Below, in pieces: positions 48,195 through 59,249 of a stretch of 64,000 nucleotides of DNA. The first letter of the stretch is position 1; every line of letters starts with the position of its first letter. The stretch is from positions 22,225,081 through 22,289,080 of the forward strand of contig CM046857.1 of NCBI GenBank assembly GCA_025617745.1, in the 5' to 3' direction. The stretch is from Heliocidaris erythrogramma. Its lineage: Eukaryota; Echinodermata; Echinoidea; Camarodonta; Echinometridae. The position numbers and the translations under genes are program-made. The notes beneath the pieces are model-generated. The model did no database searches. It saw nothing but the letters and a program-made list of their open reading frames with translations, and had not been told where the DNA came from.

Positions 48195-48455
48195 GATGGT
48201 TACTTGTCGTTTTTCCGAAGGTTCATTTTTTCCGAAGAGTAATTTTTCCGAAGTTTCGTAATTCCGAAAATAATTATATAGGGCTCATAATTCCAAAAAT
48301 GAAATAGGGTTCATTTTCCCGAAGGTTCGTAATTCCGGAAAGGATTTTAATTTCGGAATTACATGAATTATGAACTTTCGGAGTATCAAATTTTCGACAT
48401 AATGAACCCTTCCGAATTATGAACCTTCGGAATTGTGAACCTTCGCAAAAAGAGT
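48195..48455. repeat. cluster of TTCCGAA / TTCGGAA units in both orientations
   Basis: About fifteen short units of the form TTCCGAAG(G)TTCATAATT or its complement are packed into 260 bases, starting right after exon 2. The left half reads mainly TTCCGAA and the right half TTCGGAA, so the cluster can fold back on itself. Confidence 0.8.
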
Positions 48456-48639
48456 GCCCCCAATCCAACAACAAGGCCTTCAGACTCCCATAAAAGAGAT
48501 CGGTTCACTTAACCAAAATAGACAACATCTCTGCCAAAATATGAGATGATGGTTGCCCGAATGTAAAGTGAAAATTCTTAGAGGGCTGCAGCCCCAGCCA
48601 GCCTACCCCTGCCTCATATTTTTTTTATACGCATGCATA

Positions 48640-49133
48640 TACATGACTGTATATGTCTGGATGTGTTCTGAGAGAGTAAATCTAAAAGTGATATATTTGA
48701 CCCTATATATTTGTCTGATTTTGATCTCCCATAACTTTAAAACAAAGTAAGCTTTATTTTGACACTTGTCCTGTGCACTATATGATGGGCAGGATATGCC
48801 TAATTAGTATGTCAAGTTCTATGACAATCTGATAATCCCTTCATAGAAATTTTTATAAGTTCTAATTTTCCTTTTGTCACCTTTGCACAAGACCTTGCAA
48901 GTCAGTGTGCTTCAATAGACCGCATACTTTAAACTAATAAACCCTTATTTCTCACAAGTAAATTTCTGTTGGACTGGGCATTCTACTCCTTCTTCAGTGG
49001 GTTAGGAACATCCAATCATAATAAGTTATATATCATGGTAAAGCTGAGAATTACCTCTTTCAGAATTAGACCTTAACTAAAGGATTCATATCTGGCGAAT
49101 TTTTGGTGGCTTTATGGTGCCTAGCTGGTCGTA
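48640..49133 (-). repeat. nonautonomous DNA element, truncated inverted copy
   Basis: Aligns in reverse complement with 61366-61860 of the intact 677-bp element. Shared blocks include GCCTAATTAGTATG and GGGATTATCAGATTG. One degraded terminal repeat survives at 49100-49133; the other end is absent. Confidence 0.8.
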
Positions 49134-49618
49134 ATTTGAGTATCCAAATGGATATTATATGATGAACATGCCGATAGTCCATGTAGCAAATTTTCGTTTA
49201 TTGTCCTATTTTGTCTCAATTCGCTGTTGGGAAGAGCGTCTAAACAAATATTTGCTCATATCTTCACGTGGTGAAGCCGTAGTCTTAAGATAATGTAGAG
49301 CTGATCCAGGGTTTTGTAAGGGGGAGAGGGTTCAATGCTGACCAGCTATAAAAGAAAATGAAATTTTAAAAACGTCATCAATCATGTTTTGGGGTGTTCA
49401 TTGCATCCAAAAAAAAATGACCAGTTAAAACAAAATAAACAAGTGGGGTCCGCAACCCCGTGACCCTCCCCATCCCCCTCCACCCCCTGGTGATCCGCCC
49501 GTATAAGCATAACCATTTTAATCACTAATGTCACTGATTATACAAGATGAAGTGGTCAGCTTTGTGTTGTCCAAGAAAATAGTCACAAATGCCACTCTTT
49601 CTCCTTGTAATTTTACAG

Positions 49619-49858
49619 CCTCCGCCAGAAGTGCGAGTCTGGATAGGTCTGCATGATCGGACAGCAGAGAGCTCCACAGAGTGGGTGGATGGCTCGAGCC
49701 TGAATTACACCTCCTGGGCACCTAACCAGCCAAACGATGAACACGGCTACAGTGACTGTGTATTCTTCTCAAGAAACACTGTCTACAAATGGAATGACAT
49801 ACCGTGCACTGCCGGCAGCCGGGTCGAGTCCTTTATCTGCAAGATGCGACAGTGGTAA
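49619..49858 (+). CDS. secreted C-type lectin, exon 3 (sugar-binding half)
   Basis: Seventy-nine codons and a TAA at 49856-49858, entered in phase 0. It encodes VRVWIGLHDRT (the WIGL core), WVDGSSLNYTSWAPNQPNDE with QPN at the calcium/sugar site, YSDCVFF, then KWNDIPC (the WND calcium motif) and the closing FICK Cys. The joined protein is about 179 residues: a signal peptide and one complete C-type lectin domain, similar in size to small secreted echinoderm and mollusc lectins. QPN replaces the usual EPN (mannose) or QPD (galactose), so specificity is uncertain. The likely role is extracellular glycan recognition or innate defence, inferred from the family. Confidence 0.9.
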   Translation, partial: PPPEVRVWIGLHDRTAESSTEWVDGSSLNYTSWAPNQPNDEHGYSDCVFFSRNTVYKWNDIPCTAGSRVESFICKMRQW

Positions 49859-49967
49859 ACATCGGCACAATAATTTATTATTTGTCAATCCCTCTCAAAA
49901 TACAAAACAAAATAACTCGATAGAAGTCCAGAGGCCGGAACCCACCGTTGGCTTATGTTTATGGTCT

Positions 49968-50512
49968 GGGAGCCTGTCCCGAAATAGTCACCCCGTTTTA
50001 CCCATAAGATTTGACCCCTTAAAATTAAGTAGATCATCTAATTCATTGACGGGTTTATCCCCCAGAGCCCCCAACAGTAGCCCCAAAGTCGGCTCGATTT
50101 CACCCCATCTCCCCCATGCACCAAACTTTGTCAGTAGGTAGCAGTATGACTGGACATTACAAAACACAAATAACTGACAAAAATTTCCGTCAGGATGGGT
50201 TGTCAGGGGAAAAATTAACCCCAATTTTTAGGGGCCGTCTGACACCCTATCCCGACGGAAATTTTTGTCAGTTTTTTGTGTTTTGTAATGTCCAATCATA
50301 CTGCTTCCTACTGACAACGTTTGGTACGGTGCATGGGGGAGATGGGATGAAATCGACCCGACTTTGGGTCTCATTTGGGGGCTCTGGGGGCAAAACCCGT
50401 CCGCTACGTTCAGGTTGACAACCTTTTTTGTCAATGACTTAGATGGTCTAAGTAATTTTAAGGGGTCAAAAATTATGGGGTAAATGGGGTGACCATTTTG
50501 GGACAGGCTCCT
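49968..50512. mobile_element. 545-bp palindromic foldback element
   Basis: GGGAGCCTGTCCC at the left edge is matched by GGGACAGGCTCC at the right. Arms of about 260 bases pair with around 85-90% identity by eye, around a centre near 50215-50240. No coding region is inside; frames on both strands are shadows of the palindrome. It begins about 110 bases after the lectin stop, so it may overlap the 3' UTR. Confidence 0.85.
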
Positions 50513-50558
50513 GGCCTATTAGCACCTTTGTAGAGAGATGGACTCTACTTTTGAGGTG

Positions 50559-50730
50559 TATCAAATCTAAACTACCACATTGCCACTTAGTTTGACGACA
50601 AAGACGTGTGTTCTTGAGATATCCTTCATACTAAATGCTATATGCTTGTTGTATCAAATCTAACCACATATGCCACTTTGACGACAAAGACGTGTGTTCT
50701 TGAGATATCCTTCACACTAAATGCTATATT
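50559..50730. repeat. two-copy tandem repeat, 93-bp period
   Basis: TATCAAATCTAA and GACGACAAAGACGTGTGTTC occur in both copies, at 50559 and 50652. Confidence 0.85.
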
Positions 50731-51444
50731 AAATCGTACATGCGAAGCCATACTGGTACGAATTCGGAAGGGAAGGGGCCGATCTGACGACCCATGCAGG
50801 AATATCAAATTCCCAATCAAAGCGACCGAAACATTTGAAACTTACGATTAAATAATTATTTTGATATTATAGTGACATATCCTCTGTTTCCATGCATGAT
50901 TGGTGCAGCCTGGGCTGCCCGTTCGGTATCGTAAGCCGGAATATTGGTAGCTTTAAAATCATTGGGGCGGGGGGAGGGGGATGCCGATGCCTTATCCTCG
51001 TACGCCCTTTTACATATTATATACCGTAATGATAGTCCAGTCTTATATTAAGAAATGTGTCATAAATTATGTAGCTTTCACAATAAAATCATATTGTTCA
51101 TTGTTAATTGCCGGCACTCTTGGCTTACCATAGTCAGTGGCAAATCATTAAAACATAACACAATCATGGAAGGTCCAAGTTTGTGGTTTGTAGTTTTTAG
51201 TTTGTTTGTTTCTTTCTTTCTGTTTGCAGCGTCCTGGTAAAAAATTGAAAATTACTTTGGTTGGAGATTGACCGTCTGATATTTTTTTTTTAAATGGAAC
51301 CTCTCGTACAGCATAATTCCAAATTATTCAATTTTATGTTTTACACGGATTAACCCAACTATTTGTAAATACAAAATTGCCTAGTACCTCATTGATAATA
51401 CACAATTATCGCAAAGATGTCACATGGGAGAGTGGAGAACAAAA
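50731..51444. other. no gene recognised
   Basis: No recognisable coding region or repeat structure was seen. Confidence 0.3.
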
Positions 51445-51640
51445 TGATTGTACATGCGCCTGCGAACGATTTTGTTACTGGGTGTGCTGTGAGCCAAAAA
51501 AGAAAAGGTCCTCAGCATTTTAGTGTCTCTTTTTAACTACTTTTTAGCTACAGCACCCCCAGCATCCTCAGCCTTCTAGGGTGCTGTACACCCCCTCAAA
51601 AAATTGCAGGGGGTGCTGCACCCCCAGCTCCCAGGCCCCT
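51445..51640 (+). repeat. dispersed CACCCCCAGC repeat, copy 2
   Basis: GCGAACGATTTTGTTACTGG, GTGCTGTGAGC, TTTTTAGCTACAGCACCCC and AGCATCCTCAGCC occur in order, as in the copy at 53412-53580. Confidence 0.75.
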
Positions 51641-52154
51641 GTGATTGTATGTTCAAAATATGATCGATTTACCCTTATACTGTGTTATAAAGAACATGTA
51701 TCATGAACAGAATTCAGTGAAATATGTTTCATTAATTTCAGTGCCTCTTTTACATCATTTTTCTTGATTATTGTACATGCACCATGAACTTCGATGTCTT
51801 CATTTTACGTTAGCAAACCAGAATAAACTCACGATTTAAGCAAAACTTTATAGATCCAATGTTTTTAATAGCATCATTATCATGTTGATAGTATCCTTAA
51901 TTGTTTATGTTTGTGTCTTTTGTTGTTTATTTATTCATTTTATTTCATTTGTAGGTTGGAAGTTCTAAACTGGTAGAACTAATTGCAAACTACTATAATT
52001 TTATAGTGAAATACAATTAATGATCGAAGGGATATAGGTATGAGTAACACGGGAGAGAAAAGAGAGAAAGGAGGAGAGAAATGACACAGACAGGATATTA
52101 CAAAGGAGGAAATAGGATAAAAGAGAGAATGATACAGAAATGAGGCGTAAATGA

Positions 52155-52186
<32 letters not shown>

Positions 52187-52254
52187 GGGGGGGGGGGGGG
52201 CTACCGGATAGAAAGGGATTAATTTTGGTTAATATCAGCTCTATGTGAGAGAGA

Positions 52255-52289
<35 letters not shown>

Positions 52290-52310
52290 TGTGTGTGTGT
52301 GTGTGTGTGA
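52155..52310. repeat. compound microsatellite (GA)n, G24, (GA)n, (GT)n
   Basis: A GA run (about 52156-52175) is followed by a G tract (about 52176-52200). A second GA run (about 52252-52287) passes directly into a GT run (52288-52309). Confidence 0.95.
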
Positions 52311-53411
52311 GAAAGAAATCTTAACATAATACATAATACATAATTTAAATACAACTGTATATTCCAATAACATGCATGGTCATAATTATGATTATATATA
52401 GCAGCCCGTGGACATCCAACGTACCGTATATTTGTCACAATAATCAAGTGAATAAAAAAAAAGTCTGGTAAAGTTATTTTTCACCAAGAAGGCACTTCCG
52501 GCCCGTGCCCCCACCCCCTTTTGGAAGGAAAGTATGCATTTTGACCACAGACGACCCCCCCCCCATTTTAGAATGAAAACCTTTTTTTTTTGCTTGTCAG
52601 AGAATTATGGAGGGACCCCCATAACCCCCCCACCCCTCACTGAGCGATGATGTGGCAGAAATCCCCTCCTGTTCCTCCCCTTCACCCTGTCTCATCGAAC
52701 ATCAACTCCCACATAAAAGAAATTATAGCACAGAAAGAATTAAGTTCAACTAAGAAACAGTCTCCAACCCCCCCCCCCCCCCCCCAACTAATAAAAAAAA
52801 AAAAAAATACCCAAAACGAACAAACAAAAAACAAAAAACAAAAACAAAAAAAAAACTGTTCAAAGTTCAATTTAGCAAGTAATGCCATGCTTACTCCCTG
52901 GAGCCGAATTGTCACAAATAAGATGTAGACAATTTTACGGGCACCTGAATCGATCCAAATCGATTGCGACGACCGCCCCCTCCCTCCCCCGGGGGTTGTC
53001 TCCTTGAGACCTGTACATTATCCACGTAAATCACTTGCTGAATTAAAATGCAGATTGAAGTAGGGGCAGATTTTGATACCCTAAACAGGGAAACCCATCT
53101 ATCCCCTATTTTTATACCATTATAACGGCGCTTTTATATCTTGCTTGGTATTTTACATCCTATTTAGGCCTACATCCTCATCATAAGACTTCCTTTTAGC
53201 CAAAAAGAAACCGTAAAAGAAATTTAACCTTATTTGGAAGGCATTACCGAGCAGGATGATCGGAAGATATTATATTACGAGAGTTGAAAATGGGCAGCCA
53301 ATCCATTCAGCGTGTAGCTTAATTGGATAATGACTGATCCCGGAATTCTTCTAAGACATAAATTTAAAAAAATTAAGAAAAGGGCAATCAACCCCCATAC
53401 AGACACTGACA
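52311..53411. other. no gene recognised; C and A tracts
   Basis: Contains C tracts near 52555 and 52770-52785 and an A-rich stretch 52791-52855. No gene or transposon termini were recognised. Confidence 0.35.
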
Positions 53412-53580
53412 GGCAGGCACCTGGGAACGATTTTGTTACTGGGGGTGCTGTGAGCAAAAACAAATCTCAGACAAGCAACAACAACAACAAAAAAAAGGTC
53501 CTCAGCGTTTTGGGGTCTCTTTTTAACTAGTTTTTAGCTACAGCACCCCCAGCACTCCCGGCTTCCAGGGGCCTGCTGAC
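53412..53580 (+). repeat. dispersed CACCCCCAGC repeat, copy 3
   Basis: Same block order as copy 2, with an extra (CAA)n insertion at about 53475-53490. Confidence 0.75.
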
Positions 53581-54029
53581 AGGACGTCAATTCGGAAAGT
53601 TAGGACAAAGCCCTCTGCAGATATTCCGATTTAAAGTGCCATCAAATCGAATTGATGGGTTAAACCCTTTTGATATAATTATTAGCACTCGCGATTAATT
53701 TAATTAGTTATAAAATCCAGCTGAAGGTTTCAGAAATCAGAAAATCGACGTACTGATGAGCAAAGATGAAGCAGCTTCAAGGGTTATAATTATCGCGTCC
53801 AATGTCTATTGCCCTTTAATCATTCACGCATCATTAACACACACACAAAACCTAGTATAATTCATGTATAAAATTTGGTTGCTTTGGTGTCAGTGTCTAG
53901 ACGGTAGACCCATTCTGTACGCCACTGACTAACTGCAATGAAATCATCGAAGGAATATATGGTCCACGGTCTTGTGTACAGTGTATAATCATGATTGTAA
54001 TCCAAAAGATAGGGGGCATAGAGGCCCTC

Positions 54030-54440
54030 ACTCTTTCTAGTACCCCAAAAGTTCCCTTTTTATATCTGAAAAATTCCCCCTTTCTCTCTGAAAAGTGTCC
54101 TTTCTCCTTCTGAAAATCTGATTTTAAAAGGGAATCCTGATCTCTCTCTAAATGCTCTTTTGTCCTTCTGATCAGTACAATGTCACTTCGAGCAGGTGCC
54201 CTTTTTCTTTCTAATTAGTGCCCTCTTCAAATATAATAATCGCCCCCTTTTCTCTCTAATATTTGCCGTTTTCTCCTGTGATGAGTGCATGTATTACTTC
54301 TGAGAGGTGCCCTTTCCCCTTCTAATAAGAGCCCATTTTCCCCTTCTGATAAGTGCCTCTTTTCACATCTTATAAGTGCCCTTTTCCACCCCTGATAAGC
54401 GCTCTCTCCTCTTCTGACAAGTGCCCCCTTTTACCTATAT
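54030..54440. repeat. degenerate minisatellite, ~25-30-bp unit
   Basis: Variants of AGTGCCCTTTTCCCCTTCTG followed by ATA recur about fifteen times with many substitutions. A stray unit pair appears at about 55060-55095. Confidence 0.8.
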
Positions 54441-55425
54441 TTCCCACTGTTTCTTACAAAAATAGCTATATCTAGCTTCAAGGAATCGGTGCGGCTTTAC
54501 ATTGTATGCATAATTAGTAACAGGTACCCATATTACTACAATGTTAGGCAGTGGAGTTGGAGGAAAGATAGGCACATTCCCCACCCCCTCCCCCAGCTCG
54601 CTCGAATGTGCCCAACATTTAAACCAAGTAAGAGCAATATTTTATGAAAATTTCCCCCAAACTCGCTCGCTCTTATAGTATAATAATGAAATCAAGCATA
54701 TCGCATATTGACATCGATGTAATCCTAAGGAGAAACCACAGGGGCAATGTTCGAATTAAAAGATCATACGACACTCCTCCCAAAGTAATTTGCTGTTGTC
54801 ATTTCCATTATATGGCTGTAAATAGTGCACAACCCAAGTACTTCAGCATTAGAAAAAAAATGTGAAAAATTTTGCTCGCTCGCTTCGCTCACTTGCACAT
54901 GGATCTTTAGACCATTACACACAACTACTAATTGGGAAAGCTGAAGCAGTGTCCAGAACCACAATAAATGTAAAGAAGATGATGCTTGATAATACATGTA
55001 TATTAATTACACTGTAGGGTGATATAAAATGGTCCCTCTTTCACTTTATGTTAACCGCTTGTAGGTGTCCCCATTTCCCCAAAAAGTACCCTTTTTGCTG
55101 ATGCCCCCCCCCCCCCCACTTTGAATGATGCTCCGTCGCCCCTGTCGTTAATACAGTATGATAGACAATACACCTTTTCTGAATATTCAATGTATATATT
55201 TCTGTTCTATACACAGCATTAAACAAAATATATTTAAAGTCATTTTATTTATTTAATATGAATCTAAATTCATTAGATTCATTCTTCATGTGCAATTTTC
55301 TATGAATAGAGATTTTATCTACTTGGAGTAGCGTATAAATAAATGAATAAATGAATAATAATAGCAATTACAATGATGATAATAATACTGATATGAAAGA
55401 TAATAGTAATGACATTGAAGATGAC
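54441..55425. other. no gene recognised
   Basis: Contains C tracts and CGCTCGCTCGCTT-type motifs (54640-54670 and 54875-54895) similar to those at 42700. No gene was seen. Confidence 0.35.

Positions 55426-55458
<33 letters not shown>
55426..55458. repeat. (AAT)n microsatellite
   Basis: About eleven uninterrupted AAT units within an AAT/GAT-rich stretch starting at about 55345. Confidence 0.95.
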
Positions 55459-56674
55459 CAAATGATCATTATAGTTGTTGTTTTTATTTGTTGAGTGTTA
55501 TTTGCCTTGCACACTTCTGTTTTGATATGATTGTGTTACGATTTATTTTGTTCTGTTTTGAAGATAATCCTACCATGTCGGGATTTTTTTTGGATAAAAC
55601 TGAATTCGAATTCAAATCTGTCAATGCCTTTTATGATAGTAAACATTTCCCCATCTTTCTGCTCTCCTTAAAAGTTTGATCAAGCCCAATATTTTGTGTC
55701 ACCCTTAATAGAGAGAGGGGCAATCGAGGACGGGCATTCTGTGGCGTCTGGCAAACCCTACCAACCATTTGTGGCGTTAGTGTACATGGTACACCGAGAT
55801 AAATCACCGACAAAAGTATTCTTTTTTAACAAAGGCACTGTCCACAAAATACACACATACACACACACACACACACGGTCACAAAATTTAAATTTAAGAT
55901 AATTTTTTTAGAGGGGGCAAATTTTCAGTCATATATACATGTATATAATACCCCCCCCCCCCATCCTTCTTCTTTAGTGTCCATCAGGAACAGCCCCCCC
56001 CCCCCATTCATAATGGTATAGCGATGCCCCTTTTAGATTCAAGCACATACATAGCACCTTGAGTAAATTACATTGAATTATGTTCTGCCAGAAACTATGA
56101 TAGCTCCCTCACTCTCCCCCCTACATATACACTCGCATTGCCCTTCTCATCCTAATACTTCCTATTTCTCTTCTTCTTTCACTTCCTAATTTCTGTCGCC
56201 TTCTCTCACATTCTTCTTCTTCTCTCTCTTCTCCTCTCCTTTCTTTCCCCTCTCACTCTCTTTCCACCACACCCCTACCTTCTTCCCACTCGTTCTCTCA
56301 GATGGCACCTCTCACCCTCCTCTTACCTCTCTCTCCACTACACGCTCAATCTGGCACACATACTGTAAGAGAAAAGTATCAATTAAAAAAACATGTACAG
56401 TTACCTTTGCATAGGTCGAATCTGTTGGGACCACAAAAAGTGGTTTGACTTATGCAAAATTTGACTTAGGAAATGTAAATAACACATATTTTGCATAGTT
56501 TTGTAAAAAAAAATTGATTCGACTTGGGGGAAGTTCGACTTACGTGAGTTATGCAAGGTTAACTGTATATAGGAAGAATTCACATATCATTGAAAACAAA
56601 ATGATGAATCTTTCATGAAAATGTGGTGTTATGGTTTATAGACTTCATACCATTTGTATTGTTATATTATTGAT
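55459..56674. other. no gene recognised; polypyrimidine tract
   Basis: Includes C tracts at about 55952 and 55997 and a polypyrimidine stretch at about 56155-56340. No coding exon was recognised. Confidence 0.35.
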
Positions 56675-56752
56675 TTTCATTGCTCTACCAAAGAAACAAT
56701 TTTCATTGCTCTACCAAAGAAACAATTTTCATTGCTCTACCAAAGAAACAAT
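56675..56752. repeat. 26-bp unit repeated three times exactly
   Basis: TTTCATTGCTCTACCAAAGA plus AACAAT begins at 56675, 56701 and 56727. Because 26 is not a multiple of three, the same peptide appears in each of three frames. Confidence 0.95.
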
Positions 56753-57572
56753 TTTCCTGTGTCTCTGCTCAATGTTCACTCACAGGAACAAAGTATATAC
56801 ATCCATATACATCTACATCTACATGTACATCTAAAGTACGCCTTTCATTATTCATAAACATTACATGCAAGAAAAGAATATTACACACAAATTTCTATTT
56901 GTCATATTCTGTATTCTAAAAAATTAGCATCGTCATAAGCCTCATCCATATTCTGTATTCACACAAAAGATTGTTTCTGCAAAGTACAGGGGACCTAGCG
57001 ATTCACATCCTATCTAAGGGATTGGGTCATTGAGAACTAATGCCCTGTCCCAATTGCAACAGCACACTCATTCAGTCTTAAAACCCAGGATCTCCCAGTT
57101 TCAATACTTTAGTTCTATACACTGAAGCAAATTGCCTCTGGTCGTAATGTACCATCTCCATGACAGCTATTGAAACTACAATTAAACCTACTTAAAAAGA
57201 ATGTGGACAATGAGCACATGTAATTCTTATTTGGAGACATTGCAGTACGAAACCTGGTGATCAAAGTTTTATAACAATTAAATGACCTTATACATACTTT
57301 TATTAGATATCCTCTAAATTAAAGTGATGCAAAAGTGCAACAAATTTGAAATTCATACCTCAAATGGATCTTGAGGTAATGGTAAGGACAGGTGGACAGA
57401 CAACCTGATAAACATCCTGCCTCCATCAGCATGTTAATTTGTGAAGGCATACAATAACTATCTGTGGTACTTTTCTTTCGCTTTGATCATCTGTAACCTA
57501 CTTTGAATTTTCCTTTGTACATGTATCTGTATGTTGATGATAATCCAAAATTGTGGATTTTAGTTCAATAAA

Positions 57573-57599
57573 ATTGATTTGATTTGATTTGATTTGATT
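57573..57599. repeat. (TTTGA)n microsatellite
   Basis: Five TTTGA-type units follow TTCAATAAAATTGATTTG. They could be the tail of a retroposon, but no body was recognised. Confidence 0.8.
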
Positions 57600-57627
57600 C
57601 AACTCATCAAATAGAGGTTGGGGGGTT

Positions 57628-57868
57628 GGACCCCATCTCAGTAAAAACATGATCTCAGCATACTGGTTTCACTGGTTCAAGAGCTAGAGGACAGACAGCG
57701 GATGGTATCCTAAATAATATACTGTTCATGATATGGGGGGGGGGGGGGGGGGGGGGTGTGGACCCCATCTCAGTGAAAACATTTTCTCAGCATATCAGCT
57801 TCACTGGTTCAAAAGCTGGATGACAGACAGCAGATGGTATCCTAAATAACACAAGATACTGTTCATCA
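57628..57868. repeat. two-copy tandem repeat, 132-bp period, with a G22 tract
   Basis: GGACCCCATCTCAGT and GATGGTATCCTAAATAA occur in both copies. They are separated by a long G tract at about 57735-57756. Confidence 0.85.
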
Positions 57869-57947
57869 GTAGTAAGAAATCAAGTAAGGAGTCGATTAGG
57901 CACAACAGATGTTGTGCATGTTCCTTCCTTTAATGATCCTCCAACAT

Positions 57948-57953
57948 TTTATT
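57948..57953 (-). terminator. candidate polyadenylation signal of MRPL27
   Basis: AATAAA on the minus strand, 218 bases past the MRPL27 stop. If used, the 3' UTR includes the degenerate exon copies. Confidence 0.4.
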
Positions 57954-57984
57954 TGCACACTCCAATCCCATTCTTTTGAATGTT

Positions 57985-58160
57985 CCAACCTTCTTTTCCG
58001 GTATCACATGCATAATTTGTCTTCTCTTTCTCCTCATCCGATATCAAAAGTGGAATATCAAATCAAAAATTGGATCTTAAATCTGCTCCACAAATTTATA
58101 TCTCAAATGTCAGGACTCTCCCTCTCCTAATCCGCCATCTGTTGTGCAATCTCCCTATCA
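57985..58160 (-). pseudogene. two decayed copies of the MRPL27 terminal-exon sequence
   Basis: Minus-strand 58087-58160 aligns with the functional exon at GGGAGATTGCAC...CAGATG (REIAQQMAD), then meets a stop. Minus-strand 57985-58060 aligns with codons for SDEEMERTFVHVIPEEEVG: it reads SDEEKEKT and, after a one-base shift, MHVIPEKKVGTFK. Both lie directly downstream of the real stop codon, consistent with tandem duplication of the exon end and later decay. Confidence 0.75.
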
Positions 58161-58170
58161 AATTTTCATC

Positions 58171-58374
58171 TCAAACCTGTTCTACCAATTTGAAATTGCC
58201 AACCTCCTCTTCAGGAATGACATGCACAAATGTCCTCTCCATTTCCTCATCCGACATCTGGGGTGCAATCTCCCGACCAAACTGTGTCTTATGGCTGGGG
58301 TGCCATCTTTCCTTAGAGAAGCAGACTGTCCCAGCCACCTGGGCCAGCAATGTCTTGTCTCTACCTGTCTTTAC
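58171..58374 (-). CDS. MRPL27: mitochondrial ribosomal protein L27 (bL27m), last exon
   Basis: Sixty-seven codons and a stop (58171-58173), after acceptor cccttttacag. It encodes VKTGRDKTLLAQVAGTVCFS, then the metazoan extension, and ends TFVHVIPEEEVGNFKLVEQV. This matches the animal MRPL27 C-terminus. bL27m is a component of the large mitochondrial ribosomal subunit near the peptidyl-transferase centre. The exon is entered in phase 0 from exon B. The joined protein has at least 128 residues, compared with about 148 in vertebrates; the difference is the missing upstream N-terminus. Confidence 0.93.
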   Translation of the reverse strand, partial: VKTGRDKTLLAQVAGTVCFSKERWHPSHKTQFGREIAPQMSDEEMERTFVHVIPEEEVGNFKLVEQV

Positions 58375-58978
58375 CTGTAAAAGGGCAAGACAAGTGAGGT
58401 GAAAGGTCATTAATAACTTTGCATGCATGCCAATGGGATAGTACATTACTGACGTCATCTCTTCTTTATACTTTAACAAGTTCATTGGCACAAACAGATG
58501 CATGAATGATTTTAGTGTGAAATTGAGGTAGTGAAAGATTTAAGATATTTCAGGGCTCCACACTAACTTTTCTTGAAGAGGGTTTAGAATAGATTTTTTT
58601 TGGTTTGTATGCATGAGCATTATGTTAAAATTTCAAAATACCTGGGGTTCAGACTTGGATTTTTGCACTCATGTTTCTGATGCCTGTTATTGTAGAGCTC
58701 TGCATTTTACAAACACATTAACTATACAAACATACTTGACTCACTGTGCATAAATACATGTACAAGGTATCATATTACTACCCTAGCTTAAGCTGAGCTT
58801 CGATGAGAAGATGCTCAACCATTCAAGAAATATATTCTACCACGTAGTAGGTACCGGTACCCATTTACTACACATCGTTTGAGAGTAGCAAATGTAGATT
58901 CCCGATTTTTCAAAAGACATTGAATCACAAAAAGTGAGGATACACAAGACCAAATGTTTATATATCAAAACCACTTAC
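58375..58978 (-). other. intron of MRPL27
   Basis: Bounded by donor gtaagtgg (58978) and acceptor cccttttacag (58375). No repeat was recognised inside. Confidence 0.8.
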
Positions 58979-59049
58979 AAATTGACCAGGGTAGAATCTG
59001 AAGTTCATCTTCTGCCTGACTAGAATCTGGTTTTCATACACATACTGAC
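58979..59049 (-). CDS. MRPL27: mitochondrial ribosomal protein L27 (bL27m), middle exon
   Basis: Seventy-one bases between acceptor catattttcag and donor gtaagtgg. It encodes the end of a split Gly codon and QYVYENQILVRQKMNFRFYP then GQF. This is the beta-barrel core of bL27 (the G-N-I-L-V-R-Q-R-x-x-x-x-P-G block in bacteria and mitochondria). Phase 1 entry and phase 0 exit fit its neighbours. Confidence 0.93.
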
Positions 59050-59249
59050 CTGAAAATATGGACATAAAGAAAAAATGATAATTGCACATGTTAACTAACA
59101 CTTCAGTTATAAAATACATGTAGAAGTAAAAAATGAATTTATGAAATCAATTGCCTGAAATAAATTCTGACCAAATCACAAGAAAGCTAATTCTATAAAC
59201 CAGGTTGAAACAGGAAAGAAGTTTGCAGAAACAGACGTTACGTTGATCA

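Larger units (their letters stand above)
48182..49618 (+). other. intron 2 of the lectin gene
   Basis: Bounded by gtaggtag and ttgtaattttacag. It contains the TTCCGAA repeat cluster and an interspersed repeat, both listed separately. Confidence 0.8.

Noticed and set aside
49737..50418. ORFs on both strands after the lectin stop
   Set aside because: They are mirror translations of the 545-bp palindrome and the 3' part of the lectin exon in other frames.
56631..56919. Three ORFs sharing LPKKQFSLLYQ-like peptides
   Set aside because: They are the 26-bp tandem repeat read in three frames.
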